64,000 nt of DNA, from positions 1,984,001 through 2,048,000 of the forward strand of contig NZ_JBBOOK010000001.1 in the NCBI RefSeq assembly GCF_038003045.1, in the 5' to 3' direction. Made by a program: the position numbers and the translations under genes. This document shows positions 52,885-61,665 of the stretch, piece by piece. The stretch's first letter is position 1; every line of letters begins with the position of its first letter. Under the pieces are notes generated by a model. The model had not been told where the DNA came from and did no database searches. It saw only the letters and a program-made list of their open reading frames with translations. Source of the DNA: Sporosarcina sp. FSL W7-1349. GTDB taxonomy: Bacteria > Bacillota > Bacilli > Bacillales_A > Planococcaceae.

Positions 52885-53179
52885 TTATTCAAGAATATGA
52901 GAGAGGTATTTTCCTGTAATCCTTTGAAAATGAACTGTTTATTACCAATAGAGAGAAAAGAATCTTTGCAGTCTTTGTCCTATTTTAGCGAAGTATGCGG
53001 CGACTTTTTCATTCAATTATAGCAGGAGTTTTCATTATTTTTATATAGTTAATTCACATTTCCATCAAACGTGCTTTTTCTCTATTACAAAATATCGTTT
53101 AGTTACAGGTGGTTTTTTAATTCTTCTAAGGGGAAAATAATAAGAAGAGTATTGACCACTTTAAGAAGGAGGAAATCCA
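52885..53179. other. AT-rich intergenic region
   Basis: No ORF with a ribosome site was found between the fragment and the next gene. The right end should hold the promoter for the 53180 gene. Nothing else was recognised. Confidence 0.3.
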
Positions 53180-53632
53180 TTGAATTTCCCTATCGAATCG
53201 TATTCATTTCAAATCACACCAATTTTCCGTCATATCCAACTGTCCGTGGAAGTCGCCGGGGCTTATTTGCATCAAGGTGACACAAAGGAGACATTGCAAT
53301 TTTACAGCAGCGAAACGGCATTCCGGCAAGGTGAACCGTATTTTGGCGCGATCCAATACGAGGGCAGCAATGACTACGACAAAAAAGAGCCCTCCCTTGT
53401 CAGTTGGCGCTTCAAACGCGCCAACCTACCGGGAGAGCTGAAGCAAGAGCTGGAAATAATTGAAGCGTTTCGAAAAGACACGAATTCAGGTCCCCCAGTC
53501 GATCCGGAGGCAGAATCGATTGCCTTCAAATTCGATCGCTTCAATCTGGCCGCCAAGGCAACGATCAAAGAAATCCGGAACGCTCTCGAAACTTATCTAT
53601 TCACCACCCATCTGGAAGAAAACGAAATCTGA
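53180..53632 (+). CDS. Hypothetical protein, 150 residues
   Basis: TTG start at 53180, seven bases after AAGGAGG, which makes the gene credible. The protein is soluble, without signal peptide or membrane segment. The first half is predicted beta-rich (SFQITPIFRHIQLSVEVAGA), then a charged central part with FYSSETAFRQGEPYFG, and a C-terminal helical pair ending TTHLEENEI. I do not recognise a family. Its stop lies four bases from the stop of the convergent DadA-like oxidase gene. No function is proposed. Confidence 0.65.
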   Translation: MNFPIESYSFQITPIFRHIQLSVEVAGAYLHQGDTKETLQFYSSETAFRQGEPYFGAIQYEGSNDYDKKEPSLVSWRFKRANLPGELKQELEIIEAFRKDTNSGPPVDPEAESIAFKFDRFNLAAKATIKEIRNALETYLFTTHLEENEI

Positions 53633-53636
53633 CAAC

Positions 53637-54839
53637 TTAACGATCCAAGCGAACAATATCAGTCAAATCATTCGGAATGCCTGCCAACAAATCCCGAATG
53701 AGCCTTGCGCCGAGCATACTGTACACCGTGCCGTTCCCACCCAGGCCGATCAAGTACAGCAAACGGGGAAATTTCGGATGCCTGCCTATCAGAGGCAGGT
53801 TATCCGTCGACTCCCCAAACATGGCTGCCCATATATGATCGATTTCTATCGGCATCTCCGGGAATAGGTCCTCCAGCTTCCTCTTTAGTTGCTCCCCCTT
53901 GGAATGAAGGACCGATCGATTATGTAGCAGACTTGATATTTCTTCGTCCAAACCTCCGATGATGATTCGGTCATCTTCTGTCAGACGCGTATAGAGATAG
54001 GGCCGTTCCGTCTCCCAAATCATCATTCGCTCTTTCCATGTCGACACGTCTTCCATCGGTTTCGTAGCCATTGCAAATGTTCGGTTCAATTTTTCCTTTC
54101 CATGGTCTAAACAGGGGAAGGTAGTATAGCCAGTCGTGAAAACAACTTTTCCCGCACGCATCTCTCCGTTCGTTGTCTCCAACCTCACTTCCTCCTTCGG
54201 CGAATGAATCTCTAAGACTCTAGTGTTCTCATAAATATGTACTCCCTGCTCCTCCGCATAACGAACCGCCCCCCGACAGAGCCGCAATGGATTCACCTCG
54301 GCATCCCCGTGTGTGATGATCGCTCCCGCCTTCGAAAAAGGAAAGGCTGATTCCACCTCTGCCGGTGTCCAATACTCCGCAGAAAACCCATACTGCCGCA
54401 ATGCTTGCCATTCTTTCCGCAGGCGAGGGACATCATCCTCCGTACTGGCATAGTAAAGACTACTTCTACTTCGGAATTGCACATCCAACGGCAAGCTTGC
54501 CGCCACTATTTCCAATTGCCCAATTGCAGCCTCACACGCTTTATAAAAACGGACAGCCGGGTCGTTCCCGATCTGCTCCATCAATTCGTGCAGCATGATG
54601 TCATTCGAATATTGCAGGAGTCCCGTGTTAGCAGATGTGCTTCCGTGTCCGATCTCCTTTTCTTCGATCAGAGCGACTTGTAAACCCTCTTGGGAAAGTA
54701 TGTATGCACAAAGCGCCCCAGATATCCCACCTCCGACTATGGCTATATCATAATATGCAGCTGGTACAGGTTGACGGAAAGGAGGCAATCCCTTCTCAAC
54801 AGTTGTCCGCCAATATAAAGAACCCATATGAAAATCCAT
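53637..54839 (-). CDS. FAD-dependent oxidoreductase (DAO/DadA family)
   Basis: 400 residues. ATG at 54839 is eight bases after AAAGGAG; the GTG at 54848 sits on that site. The Rossmann fingerprint IAIVGGGISGALCAYILS is near residue 32, with LIEEKEIGHGSTSANTG and, at the end, NLPLIGRHPKFPRLLYLIGLGGNG, in part, as in the D-amino-acid oxidase/glycine oxidase family. It probably oxidises an amino acid or secondary amine. A GxGxxG variant GGGISG is intact. It is a single gene. Confidence 0.87.
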   Translation of the reverse strand: MDFHMGSLYWRTTVEKGLPPFRQPVPAAYYDIAIVGGGISGALCAYILSQEGLQVALIEEKEIGHGSTSANTGLLQYSNDIMLHELMEQIGNDPAVRFYKACEAAIGQLEIVAASLPLDVQFRSRSSLYYASTEDDVPRLRKEWQALRQYGFSAEYWTPAEVESAFPFSKAGAIITHGDAEVNPLRLCRGAVRYAEEQGVHIYENTRVLEIHSPKEEVRLETTNGEMRAGKVVFTTGYTTFPCLDHGKEKLNRTFAMATKPMEDVSTWKERMMIWETERPYLYTRLTEDDRIIIGGLDEEISSLLHNRSVLHSKGEQLKRKLEDLFPEMPIEIDHIWAAMFGESTDNLPLIGRHPKFPRLLYLIGLGGNGTVYSMLGARLIRDLLAGIPNDLTDIVRLDR

Positions 54840-54941
54840 CCTACTCACTCCTTTGTTGAAAAATACCCGAAGTGAACAAAGAAGAAACGGGAGCGATGCA
54901 GTGGATTTTCATTGGGTTGACTCCTGTTCAATGGAAACGAT

Positions 54942-56375
54942 TCATTGCTCTTTCTTCAACTTCTCGATCCTTTCAAGATAGTCATCAATCTTTTGGTTGA
55001 TTCTATTTACTTCATCATCGATCAATTGGCGTTTCTCCACCTTTTTCTCTTCCAGCATCTCATTGTAGAATTCCTTCTGCTCGTCTATAAGGCGGTTCAG
55101 TTCTTCCGCGGTCTGACCATCAATCAATTCCTCTTGGCTCAGCAATTTGACCGCACCCAAGAAACGGACATGTTCGACTCTCACGGCATCCCTTGCCTTC
55201 TCTGCATAATCCGAAACTGTCTGGATCGCCATCGTTTTAGGCCAGGCGTCCGCCTTTTCATACATCAGGCCAACAAGATCGAGATTGGTCGGGAGCCATA
55301 ATTTAGTAATCTGTGTTGTCATTTCTTCCAGATTATCCGCCGCCATGTACGCGCCGTTCCCCGCTTCTGCTACGGCCTTTAGCTGCGATTCCGCTTTGCT
55401 GTCCACTTGGAACCCGATGACATTGATATGTCGGTCAGGATTTCCCTCCGCCATCTTCCGAGCTTCTTCGACCGGGTCACCCCCGCAAGTTTCCTCTCCA
55501 TCACTGACAATGTAGACCGTCAAGTCTTCGGATGTCTTTTCATGGTCCAGGCCCACTTGTTTGATGGCCCCGGCAAGCGGCGTCCAGCCTCGGGCCTGCA
55601 CTTCCTTCACCGCCGCATTGAAGGCCTTCTGATCGTATTCACCAAGCAAATACACTTCATCGATCGTGCTGCAGGAGAGCTGCTCATCCGAGCGGTTTTG
55701 GGAACCCGCATGGCCATAAATGTACAAGGAAACTTTACTTTCCTGCCCCATCGTCTTGGCGAAGCTGCGGACCGCCGCCTTCGCCGTATCCATCTTCAAC
55801 CGACCATCCGCCTGAAGCAACATGCTCGAACTTGCATCCAACAAAATAATGGCATTGGCAGGCGGCTTCTCCGGCTGCCTCATCCCATTCTCCGTAATCT
55901 CATAAGGTTCCGGCAGCAACGGCTCATCGAACTCCGGATAAAAAGTATTGAGCCGTCCCACTAACGGACCGTATTGGGAACTTCCGAGCAAGTATCGGAA
56001 TCGGTCTAAAACGTCTTCGGAATTTTTCTCTTCTATTTTCCATGCCTTCATATCATCCAAGAAGTCTTCCCGAATCTCCGACGGCACCTCCTGGCTAGCC
56101 CACATGGAAGTCTCCTTGTCGACCGTGAAATCCGCTGTCAATAGACCCGGAGGAAGATCCGCCAACTCCTCCGCTGTCTCAGCCATTGCAATAGACGATT
56201 CCTTCGTCAAGGTACCCTCTTCAACTTCCACCTTCTCTTCCGGCTCCGCCGCTTGGTCCGCTTCTCCCCCTCCAGCGTCTTCCACAGGCGGCTGCACTTC
56301 CTGCCCCACTTCCTCTTTCGTGCATCCTGCGAGCAAAGCTGCCACGATAAGGAATGCCATCATTCTATTTTTCAT
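54942..56375 (-). CDS. VWA-domain lipoprotein
   Basis: 477 residues. ATG at 56375 follows GGAAGGGG; the frame from 56465 begins upstream of that site. The lipobox is ALLAGC at residue 18, followed by a Glu/Pro-rich linker. The von Willebrand A domain spans about 165-350 with the MIDAS motif LLDASSSM, then SLYIYGHAG and IVSDGEETCGG, which adds a conserved Thr/Asp region. A C-terminal coiled-coil (about 400-477; KKVEKRQLIDDEVNRI) ends in KKEQ. It sits on the outer face of the membrane and may bind a metal-dependent protein ligand. Function unknown. Confidence 0.85.
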   Translation of the reverse strand: MKNRMMAFLIVAALLAGCTKEEVGQEVQPPVEDAGGGEADQAAEPEEKVEVEEGTLTKESSIAMAETAEELADLPPGLLTADFTVDKETSMWASQEVPSEIREDFLDDMKAWKIEEKNSEDVLDRFRYLLGSSQYGPLVGRLNTFYPEFDEPLLPEPYEITENGMRQPEKPPANAIILLDASSSMLLQADGRLKMDTAKAAVRSFAKTMGQESKVSLYIYGHAGSQNRSDEQLSCSTIDEVYLLGEYDQKAFNAAVKEVQARGWTPLAGAIKQVGLDHEKTSEDLTVYIVSDGEETCGGDPVEEARKMAEGNPDRHINVIGFQVDSKAESQLKAVAEAGNGAYMAADNLEEMTTQITKLWLPTNLDLVGLMYEKADAWPKTMAIQTVSDYAEKARDAVRVEHVRFLGAVKLLSQEELIDGQTAEELNRLIDEQKEFYNEMLEEKKVEKRQLIDDEVNRINQKIDDYLERIEKLKKEQ

Positions 56376-56477
56376 CGAATCAAATCCCCTTCCGATTGTT
56401 CTTAACATAGCAAGTCGCAGTTCTTCCACTATACTTGATACGACTATACGGCCAGCCCACGGCAAGGTTTCAAAACA

Positions 56478-56513
56478 CCAAAAAACCAGCCCTTCGGACG
56501 AGGAAGGACTGGT
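56478..56513 (-). terminator. Terminator of the acyl-CoA-dehydrogenase-like gene
   Basis: On the minus strand ACCAG..CTT and AAG..CTGGT pair, followed by TTTTTTGG. It lies about 35 bases after the gene. Confidence 0.75.
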
Positions 56514-56547
56514 GCTATCGTATGAGAAAATTATGGAAGTCTATCTC

Positions 56548-57603
56548 TTATAAACTAAGAACTTTTTCCAAATGCTTAATAGTCGGCGTTAAATTTGCAA
56601 AAAAGTAGGCTTCACGCAATCGTCTCGCTGGGGCACTCGCTTGAAGATAAGCGGCACTTCCGTTGTGAAGCATGGCAGCCTGCACTGCTTCCAACGTCAA
56701 ATAGGCCGCGGCGAGACGAACTTTAGCAATTTCCTTCCAATTGAGGGGTTCCTCCAAGATAAGGGAAAGTAGCTTCTGGCGCAATTCCTCCTCCCTCAAT
56801 TGCAATTCCGGTGATTGGACACGCAAATGCTGATTGCAGCCGTTTTGCCGATTGGCCATTTTCTCGATCGAATGGACAGACGCATTTGTCACGCCGAACC
56901 CAAGCGGAATTTGATAGGCGATGAACGTCGGGCGAACTTCCGCCACAAACGCATTGGCATCTTCCGATAACACCCGATCGTCCGGAATGAACACCTCTTT
57001 AAATGTACAGCTGGACGTCGCACTGCCGTTCAACCCCAAGTAATCCATTTTTTCCTTGAACTTCAAACCGGGTGAATTGCAGGAGACGAATACCATGATC
57101 TGCTCGGTTTCATTCAGCCCGGCGATCGCTCCGAAAAAATGGTCCTTACCGAGATTGGATACGGAAGGAAGTACGCCGGATACCAAATAGCCGCCATCCT
57201 TGCGTTTCGCGGTCAGATGAAGGGATTCCAATCCCGCGTAGTGTTTCATCGGATTCGACAACCCGGTGGCCCCGAGCAAAGTTCCATCTTCCAGACTCGT
57301 CAACAGATCGGCTTTCAGCTTTTCATTGTCTGTCGTCCGGACATAGGTTAAAGCAGCGAGGTGGCACCACAGGCAAAATGCAGTCGTCATGCATGTTTTG
57401 GCAGTCTCGCCGACAAAGAACAATCCGTCCGCAAGCACTTCCGCTTGGGGACGGCCCCCAGATGACAACAGACCCGATTCGCCCAGCTTGCGAAGAAAGC
57501 TCTCCGCGTAAAAAGCATCTTGATCAATCTTTTTCACATATGGCTTCAGTTCCTGCGCAATCAATTCAGCAAGCACTTCCTGTTTTTCCATTACCATGGG
57601 CAT
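56548..57603 (-). CDS. Acyl-CoA dehydrogenase-like flavoprotein
   Basis: 351 residues, ATG at 57603 seven bases after GGAGG. It has the ACAD layout: N-terminal helices, the middle beta domain (GATGLSNPMKHYAG, GYLVSGVLPSVSNLGKDHFF, in part, then CTFKEVFIPDDRVLS), and C-terminal helices (LAAAYLTLEAVQAAMLHNGSAAYL, in part). It is shorter than typical ACADs and lacks an evident catalytic Glu at the usual C-terminal place; such members include sulfur-compound monooxygenases. It forms a unit with the DUF4242 gene upstream and lies beside an HxlR regulator and a sulfonate-type ABC transporter. Confidence 0.82.
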   Translation of the reverse strand: MPMVMEKQEVLAELIAQELKPYVKKIDQDAFYAESFLRKLGESGLLSSGGRPQAEVLADGLFFVGETAKTCMTTAFCLWCHLAALTYVRTTDNEKLKADLLTSLEDGTLLGATGLSNPMKHYAGLESLHLTAKRKDGGYLVSGVLPSVSNLGKDHFFGAIAGLNETEQIMVFVSCNSPGLKFKEKMDYLGLNGSATSSCTFKEVFIPDDRVLSEDANAFVAEVRPTFIAYQIPLGFGVTNASVHSIEKMANRQNGCNQHLRVQSPELQLREEELRQKLLSLILEEPLNWKEIAKVRLAAAYLTLEAVQAAMLHNGSAAYLQASAPARRLREAYFFANLTPTIKHLEKVLSL

Positions 57604-57633
57604 GGTGCCACCTCCGCTTTATTTCCTAACTTG

Positions 57634-58170
57634 TTACTCGTTTTCTGTCAAGATTTCCGTTATGGAGTCGATCGGCGTTTGGACTGCTTCCCGTGCACGT
57701 TTGACAGCCGCTTCGTCCGGCGCATCATAGAAGCATAGACATTTCGACATATCCTCACAGACGTACGTTCTAGCAAATGATACTTCCGGCACTTCTTCGT
57801 AGTGGACGGAATTTTTCTTTTTCCGCGCTAAGTATTGATCCATTGTCAAGTCTTCCGGCAAGTTCCATTCGACCAAATAATTGACGAGATCTTTGTTTTG
57901 CTTCACGTTTTCCAAGTCATCTCCGACTAGACGGACATCTTTGACCAGTTCAACCGGAATCCCTGCTTCCTTCACGACGCTTGTAGCCGTTTCTTGGTCA
58001 GCCGACTCAACAATGAAGAACGAACGGGAGAAATCTTTAGACACTTGAATTTCAATCAGCGCTGATTGTTGAGCCCCAAGATTTTCTTGCAATTGTGCCG
58101 CTTTTTGATCCAAAGCCGCTTTCGAGTCCACAATCCCTTTTAAAGACGATTCGATTAAAAATAAGCCCAT
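57634..58170 (-). CDS. DUF4242 protein (nickel-binding-like small protein), duplicated domain
   Basis: 178 residues. ATG at 58170 lies seven bases after AGAGAGGT; the longer frame has no site. It contains two similar ferredoxin-like alpha/beta repeats: MGLFLIESSLKGI...(1-90), and FARTYVCEDMSKCLCFYDAPDEAAVKRAREA, in part (about 120-178). The second repeat carries the DUF4242 signature C(L)CFY.APD. Family members bind nickel or related cations in vitro. It is the first gene of the operon with the ACAD-like enzyme, diverging from the HxlR regulator. Confidence 0.8.
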   Translation of the reverse strand: MGLFLIESSLKGIVDSKAALDQKAAQLQENLGAQQSALIEIQVSKDFSRSFFIVESADQETATSVVKEAGIPVELVKDVRLVGDDLENVKQNKDLVNYLVEWNLPEDLTMDQYLARKKKNSVHYEEVPEVSFARTYVCEDMSKCLCFYDAPDEAAVKRAREAVQTPIDSITEILTENE

Positions 58171-58217
58171 TTGAAAAACCTCTCTTTTCCTATCATTATT
58201 GTATGTTATACTAATCA

Positions 58218-58238
58218 TATTAATCTAGTAGGTTAATA
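58218..58238. promoter_or_regulatory. Candidate HxlR operator
   Basis: The inverted repeat TATTAA, nine-base spacer, TTAATA lies midway between the divergent DUF4242 and HxlR genes, a good place for a dual-promoter operator. The motif is AT-rich and might be chance. Confidence 0.4.
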
Positions 58239-58274
58239 AAAGCAACCCACAAATACTGAAAGGACGAAATTAGA

Positions 58275-58721
58275 ATGAAGCCACGATACAATCTACCTTG
58301 CAACATTGCTCAATCGCTCAATATTATTGGGGATCGCTGGACGCTGTTGATTGTCCATGAAATCTTAGTCGGTCGAACGACATTCAATGAAATCAAACAG
58401 GCCTTGAATGGACTGTCCGCCAACATGCTGTCCGAGCGGCTCAAAATGCTGGAAGCGGAAGGCCTTGTGCAATCCGAACTTTATTCGACCCACCCGCCAC
58501 GTTATCACTATACGCTGACGACTAGCGGAGAAGCGCTTGAACATGTCTTTAACGCCCTGCTTCTATGGGGACGCGACCATTTGGAAACTTGTTATAAGAA
58601 ACTCATCCATTCCGGGACGGGAGACGAAGTCGAAATCGGCTATTACTCCAAACGGACCGGGAAGCGCGTGGACGACCTGCGCGCCATCAGCATCGAAGAC
58701 CCGTTGCTGCAAGAATCTTGA
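58275..58721 (+). CDS. HxlR-family winged-helix regulator
   Basis: 148 residues, ATG at 58275 behind AAAGGACG. The HxlR core spans residues 8-100: CNIAQSLNIIGDRWTLLIVHEIL, in part, FNEIKQAL, LSANMLSERLKMLEAEGLV, then the wing YHYTLTTSGEAL. It begins at position 9 with the Cys often used for redox or electrophile sensing in this family. It diverges from the DUF4242-ACAD pair and likely controls it, and perhaps the ABC transporter. Confidence 0.9.
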   Translation: MKPRYNLPCNIAQSLNIIGDRWTLLIVHEILVGRTTFNEIKQALNGLSANMLSERLKMLEAEGLVQSELYSTHPPRYHYTLTTSGEALEHVFNALLLWGRDHLETCYKKLIHSGTGDEVEIGYYSKRTGKRVDDLRAISIEDPLLQES

Positions 58722-58727
58722 TAGGGA

Positions 58728-58753
58728 GACCGCCAGCAATCGGCGGTCTTTTT
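58728..58753. terminator. Terminator between the HxlR and ABC permease genes
   Basis: The seven-base stem GACCGCC/GGCGGTC with a seven-base loop is followed by TTTTT on the plus strand. It serves the HxlR gene and lies next to the convergent permease stop. Confidence 0.8.
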
Positions 58754-59528
58754 ACGTTGCCGGCGGCGTGCCGAAATGGCGGCCGACCCAATGCTCCAAA
58801 AACGTGATGAACCGATCCAGCACAAAACCGCTTAACCCGATGATGACAATTCCCGCCAATACATGATCGAGCTTTAATGTATTCCGGGCATCAATAATCA
58901 AATATCCAAGTCCTGATTGAGCTCCAACCATTTCTCCGGCAACGAGGAACACCCAAGCCGTCCCGAGCGCCAAGTGCAGGCCATTCATAATGGAAGGAAA
59001 GGCTGCCGGGAAAATGATTTTATACATGAGCGGCCATTTGCGAATCTCCATATTTTCGGCGATTTTCAAATAATCCTGATCGATTTTCCGGACGCCCGAC
59101 ACTGTCGTCAACAAAACCGGGAAAAAGGCGGCGATGAAAATGATCGCAATAGCTGGCATATTCCCGATTCCAAACCAAAGAACAATGAAGGGCGACCAAG
59201 CGACCGGGGACACCGGGCGCAGCACTTGGACGACTGGATCAACAATCTGCCAAGCCCGCGGCATCCTCCCGAGGAGCATACCAAGCAGGATGGCGGGGAC
59301 TATGGCGAGCAAATACCCCGCCGCAAACCGTCCTAGGCTGACCCGCAAATGTTCGAACAATGTGCCGTCCACGAATAATGTCGATATTGCGTGTGCGACA
59401 GTGAGAGGAGACGGAAACAGCGCCTCCTCATATCCCCCAATCCAGATGATCCCCTGCCACACGATGACAAGCAAGACCATGCCGATGATGAAATTTGACG
59501 TCTTCCTCAACCAACCCATTGCGTTCAC
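58752..59528 (-). CDS. ABC transporter permease (SsuC/TauC type)
   Basis: 258 residues. GTG at 59528 overlaps the binding-protein stop (GTGA); ATG at 59519 is an alternative. Six membrane helices are visible with the family loop FFPVLLTTVSGVRKIDQDYLKIAENM, in part, and FPAAFPSIMNGLHLALGTAWVFLVAGEMVG, in part. It is the channel of a nitrate/sulfonate/taurine-type importer. It is the last gene of the three-gene operon. Confidence 0.9.
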   Translation of the reverse strand: MNAMGWLRKTSNFIIGMVLLVIVWQGIIWIGGYEEALFPSPLTVAHAISTLFVDGTLFEHLRVSLGRFAAGYLLAIVPAILLGMLLGRMPRAWQIVDPVVQVLRPVSPVAWSPFIVLWFGIGNMPAIAIIFIAAFFPVLLTTVSGVRKIDQDYLKIAENMEIRKWPLMYKIIFPAAFPSIMNGLHLALGTAWVFLVAGEMVGAQSGLGYLIIDARNTLKLDHVLAGIVIIGLSGFVLDRFITFLEHWVGRHFGTPPAT

Positions 59529-60481
59529 TTCACTTTATCGATAAATGTATTGTCCACGAACTCTTCATATGCCGGCGGATTTTCCGTCAAGCCCATTTCC
59601 ACCATGAACCCGGACAATTTGTCATACTCGCTTTCTTCAATCCGCAGGTCATCATAGGAGATCCATTCGAGAGATAATTCAAGAACTTCTTTATCCACTT
59701 TCATGAACTCTCCGAAGGATTCATAGACCGCATCGTCTTTTTGATTCGCCAGCTCTCCGCCTTTAACATATTGATCTACAAACGCTTGGACTGTCTCCCC
59801 ATCCTTTTGGATTGTGTCATTGCGTAAGACTAGAACACAGCAGTACGACTCTGGCCAAATCTCCTCAGAATGGTAATGGACTTTCCCTTTGTCCAGCACG
59901 ACAGCCTGCGCTCCGAACGGCTCCGCTACGACATAGCCCGCAATCCGATTTTCCGAGAGGGCGGCCGGCATTTCGGCAGGTGCCATTTCGACGACGTTGA
60001 CGTCTTCATAGGTCATTCCGTCTTTTTTCAGCATTTCATTCAATAAAATATTATGGGATGAAAATTTATGCGGGATGGCATAGGTGGCTCCTTCCAAATC
60101 CGCGGTTTCCTGAATATCATTGGAAGTGACAAGGACGTTTCCGTCTTTATGGCCGAGCGCGACCGCTTTTAGATCGATCCCTTGTTCTTTAGCCATCATG
60201 GCGAGCTCTACAAGGACAGAAGCCCCATCAATCCGCCCCGTATTAAGTGCATCCATCAAATCCGGCCAAGAACCGAATTTGACCATTTCAACATCCTGGC
60301 CCTCGAACTGTTCGTCATGAACATGCGCTTCCATATAAAGCGGGCCAGCGTGGGTGATTGGCAAATACCCGATCTTCAAGGTTGTCTTCCCGCCTTCGCT
60401 GGCCGATTCTTCTTTCGTCTGGCCGCATGCCGTTGTGAATGCCAATAGCAAGACTAGCAGCAATAAGGATAGTTTTCTCAT
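59525..60481 (-). CDS. ABC transporter substrate-binding lipoprotein (SsuA/NrtA-like)
   Basis: 318 residues, ATG at 60481 behind TGGAGGAAA. The lipobox is FTTACG (Cys about residue 19). The mature domain is the NMT1/SsuA fold: LKIGYLPITHAGPLYMEAH, FGSWPDLMDALNTGRIDGA, LEGATYAIPHKFSSHN and a second lobe with EPFGAQAVVLDKGK. Such proteins bind nitrate, sulfonates, taurine or pyrimidine precursors. The ligand cannot be read from the sequence; the ACAD-like neighbour hints at an organosulfur or aromatic compound. Confidence 0.9.
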   Translation of the reverse strand: MRKLSLLLLVLLLAFTTACGQTKEESASEGGKTTLKIGYLPITHAGPLYMEAHVHDEQFEGQDVEMVKFGSWPDLMDALNTGRIDGASVLVELAMMAKEQGIDLKAVALGHKDGNVLVTSNDIQETADLEGATYAIPHKFSSHNILLNEMLKKDGMTYEDVNVVEMAPAEMPAALSENRIAGYVVAEPFGAQAVVLDKGKVHYHSEEIWPESYCCVLVLRNDTIQKDGETVQAFVDQYVKGGELANQKDDAVYESFGEFMKVDKEVLELSLEWISYDDLRIEESEYDKLSGFMVEMGLTENPPAYEEFVDNTFIDKVK

Positions 60482-60495
60482 TTCGTTTCCTCCAC

Positions 60496-61266
60496 TTAAA
60501 TCGAATATTCAGGGACTGTTGGTGCCCCGCTCAATTCGAACTCCTCTAATATTTTTTTACGGTAATAATGGAAATCGCCATGCGTACGATCCCGCGGTTT
60601 TCCTTGATTGATCGTCAATTCGTTATAAATTTTGCCGGGGTGCGAACTCATGATCAGCACCCGGTCGGATAAATAGACCGCTTCATCAATATCATGCGTC
60701 ACTAGTAAAATCGTAGTCTTCTTCTGCGTCTGGATGCGAATCAACTCATCTTGCAAATTATAGCGGTTGAATGTATCCAGTGCCGCAAACGGTTCATCCA
60801 TCAAAATGACATCCGGCTGAATTGCAAATGCCCGGGCAATCGCGACCCGCTGCTGCATTCCCCCGGACAATTCATGAGGGAATTGGTGTTGATGCTGATC
60901 CAGTCCGACTAATTTCAGTGCTTCCAAGACTCGCTCTTTCTTCTCAGCGGACGGAATCGCTTCCCCTTCCAACCCAAGCTCCACATTCTTCAAAACAGAC
61001 CGCCACGGTAGGAGATTTCGTTGTTGAAATAACATCACACAACGTTTCGTTGGGCGGACTACTTCTGCTCCATCCAACAGGACCGAGCCCGTATCAGGCT
61101 TTAAAAATCCGCCCACCATATTGAGAAGCGTACTTTTTCCACAACCACTCTTCCCGAGCAACGTGACAATTTCCCCTTTATTCACATGAAAAGAGACATC
61201 ATCCAAAATATGAGCCGACTTCCCCTTCGTGTGAAACGTCTTATCCACCCCGGCTACCGTAATCAT
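60496..61266 (-). CDS. ABC transporter ATPase (SsuB/TauB type)
   Basis: 256 residues, ATG at 61266 behind AAAGGGGAAG. Walker A LLGKSGCGKSTLLN near residue 38, signature LSGGMQQRVAIARAFA near 130, Walker B VILMDEPFAALD near 155 and the switch His in VTHDIDEAV. It energises the importer encoded downstream with 14-base spacing. First gene of the operon. Confidence 0.93.
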   Translation of the reverse strand: MITVAGVDKTFHTKGKSAHILDDVSFHVNKGEIVTLLGKSGCGKSTLLNMVGGFLKPDTGSVLLDGAEVVRPTKRCVMLFQQRNLLPWRSVLKNVELGLEGEAIPSAEKKERVLEALKLVGLDQHQHQFPHELSGGMQQRVAIARAFAIQPDVILMDEPFAALDTFNRYNLQDELIRIQTQKKTTILLVTHDIDEAVYLSDRVLIMSSHPGKIYNELTINQGKPRDRTHGDFHYYRKKILEEFELSGAPTVPEYSI

Positions 61267-61627
61267 CCCTCTTCCCCTTTCATCAGAAGTAAATTCATAA
61301 TTCCTATTAGTTTAGTTTGTATTAAAGTTAGTTTATACCACTTCGTTAGAAAATACAACTCTATTAGTGAAAGAATTTTTTGATTAAGGACATCGCAATT
61401 TTTTCATAGAACTACTTTGACTATTTGAGAAGTTAACCTAAATTCACCATCTCCTGAAAGAGCCTAAATTTCTGCAAAGAGAACAGATATTCAACATATC
61501 AAACCCTTACCAGTTCGATTAGATAACCGTTGACTAACTCGTATCATGCGAGCCTCCGGACCCGGCATCCATGCTCGAGCTATGATGAATATCCCCAAGG
61601 TCTTGGATTCTATAAATTCCTTTGAAA
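61267..61627. other. AT-rich intergenic region upstream of the ABC operon
   Basis: About 360 bases with no ORF or structured element that I recognise. It should hold the promoter of the ABC operon. No riboswitch (T-box, SAM) was recognised. Confidence 0.35.
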
Positions 61628-61665
61628 CAAAAAAATTGAGCACTCACATGTGGGTGAATGCTCAA
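61628..61665 (-). terminator. Terminator of the GAF-PucR regulator gene
   Basis: On the minus strand TTGAGCA.TCAC and GTGAGTGCTCAA form a long stem followed by TTTTTTTG. It overlaps the last codons of the gene. Confidence 0.85.
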
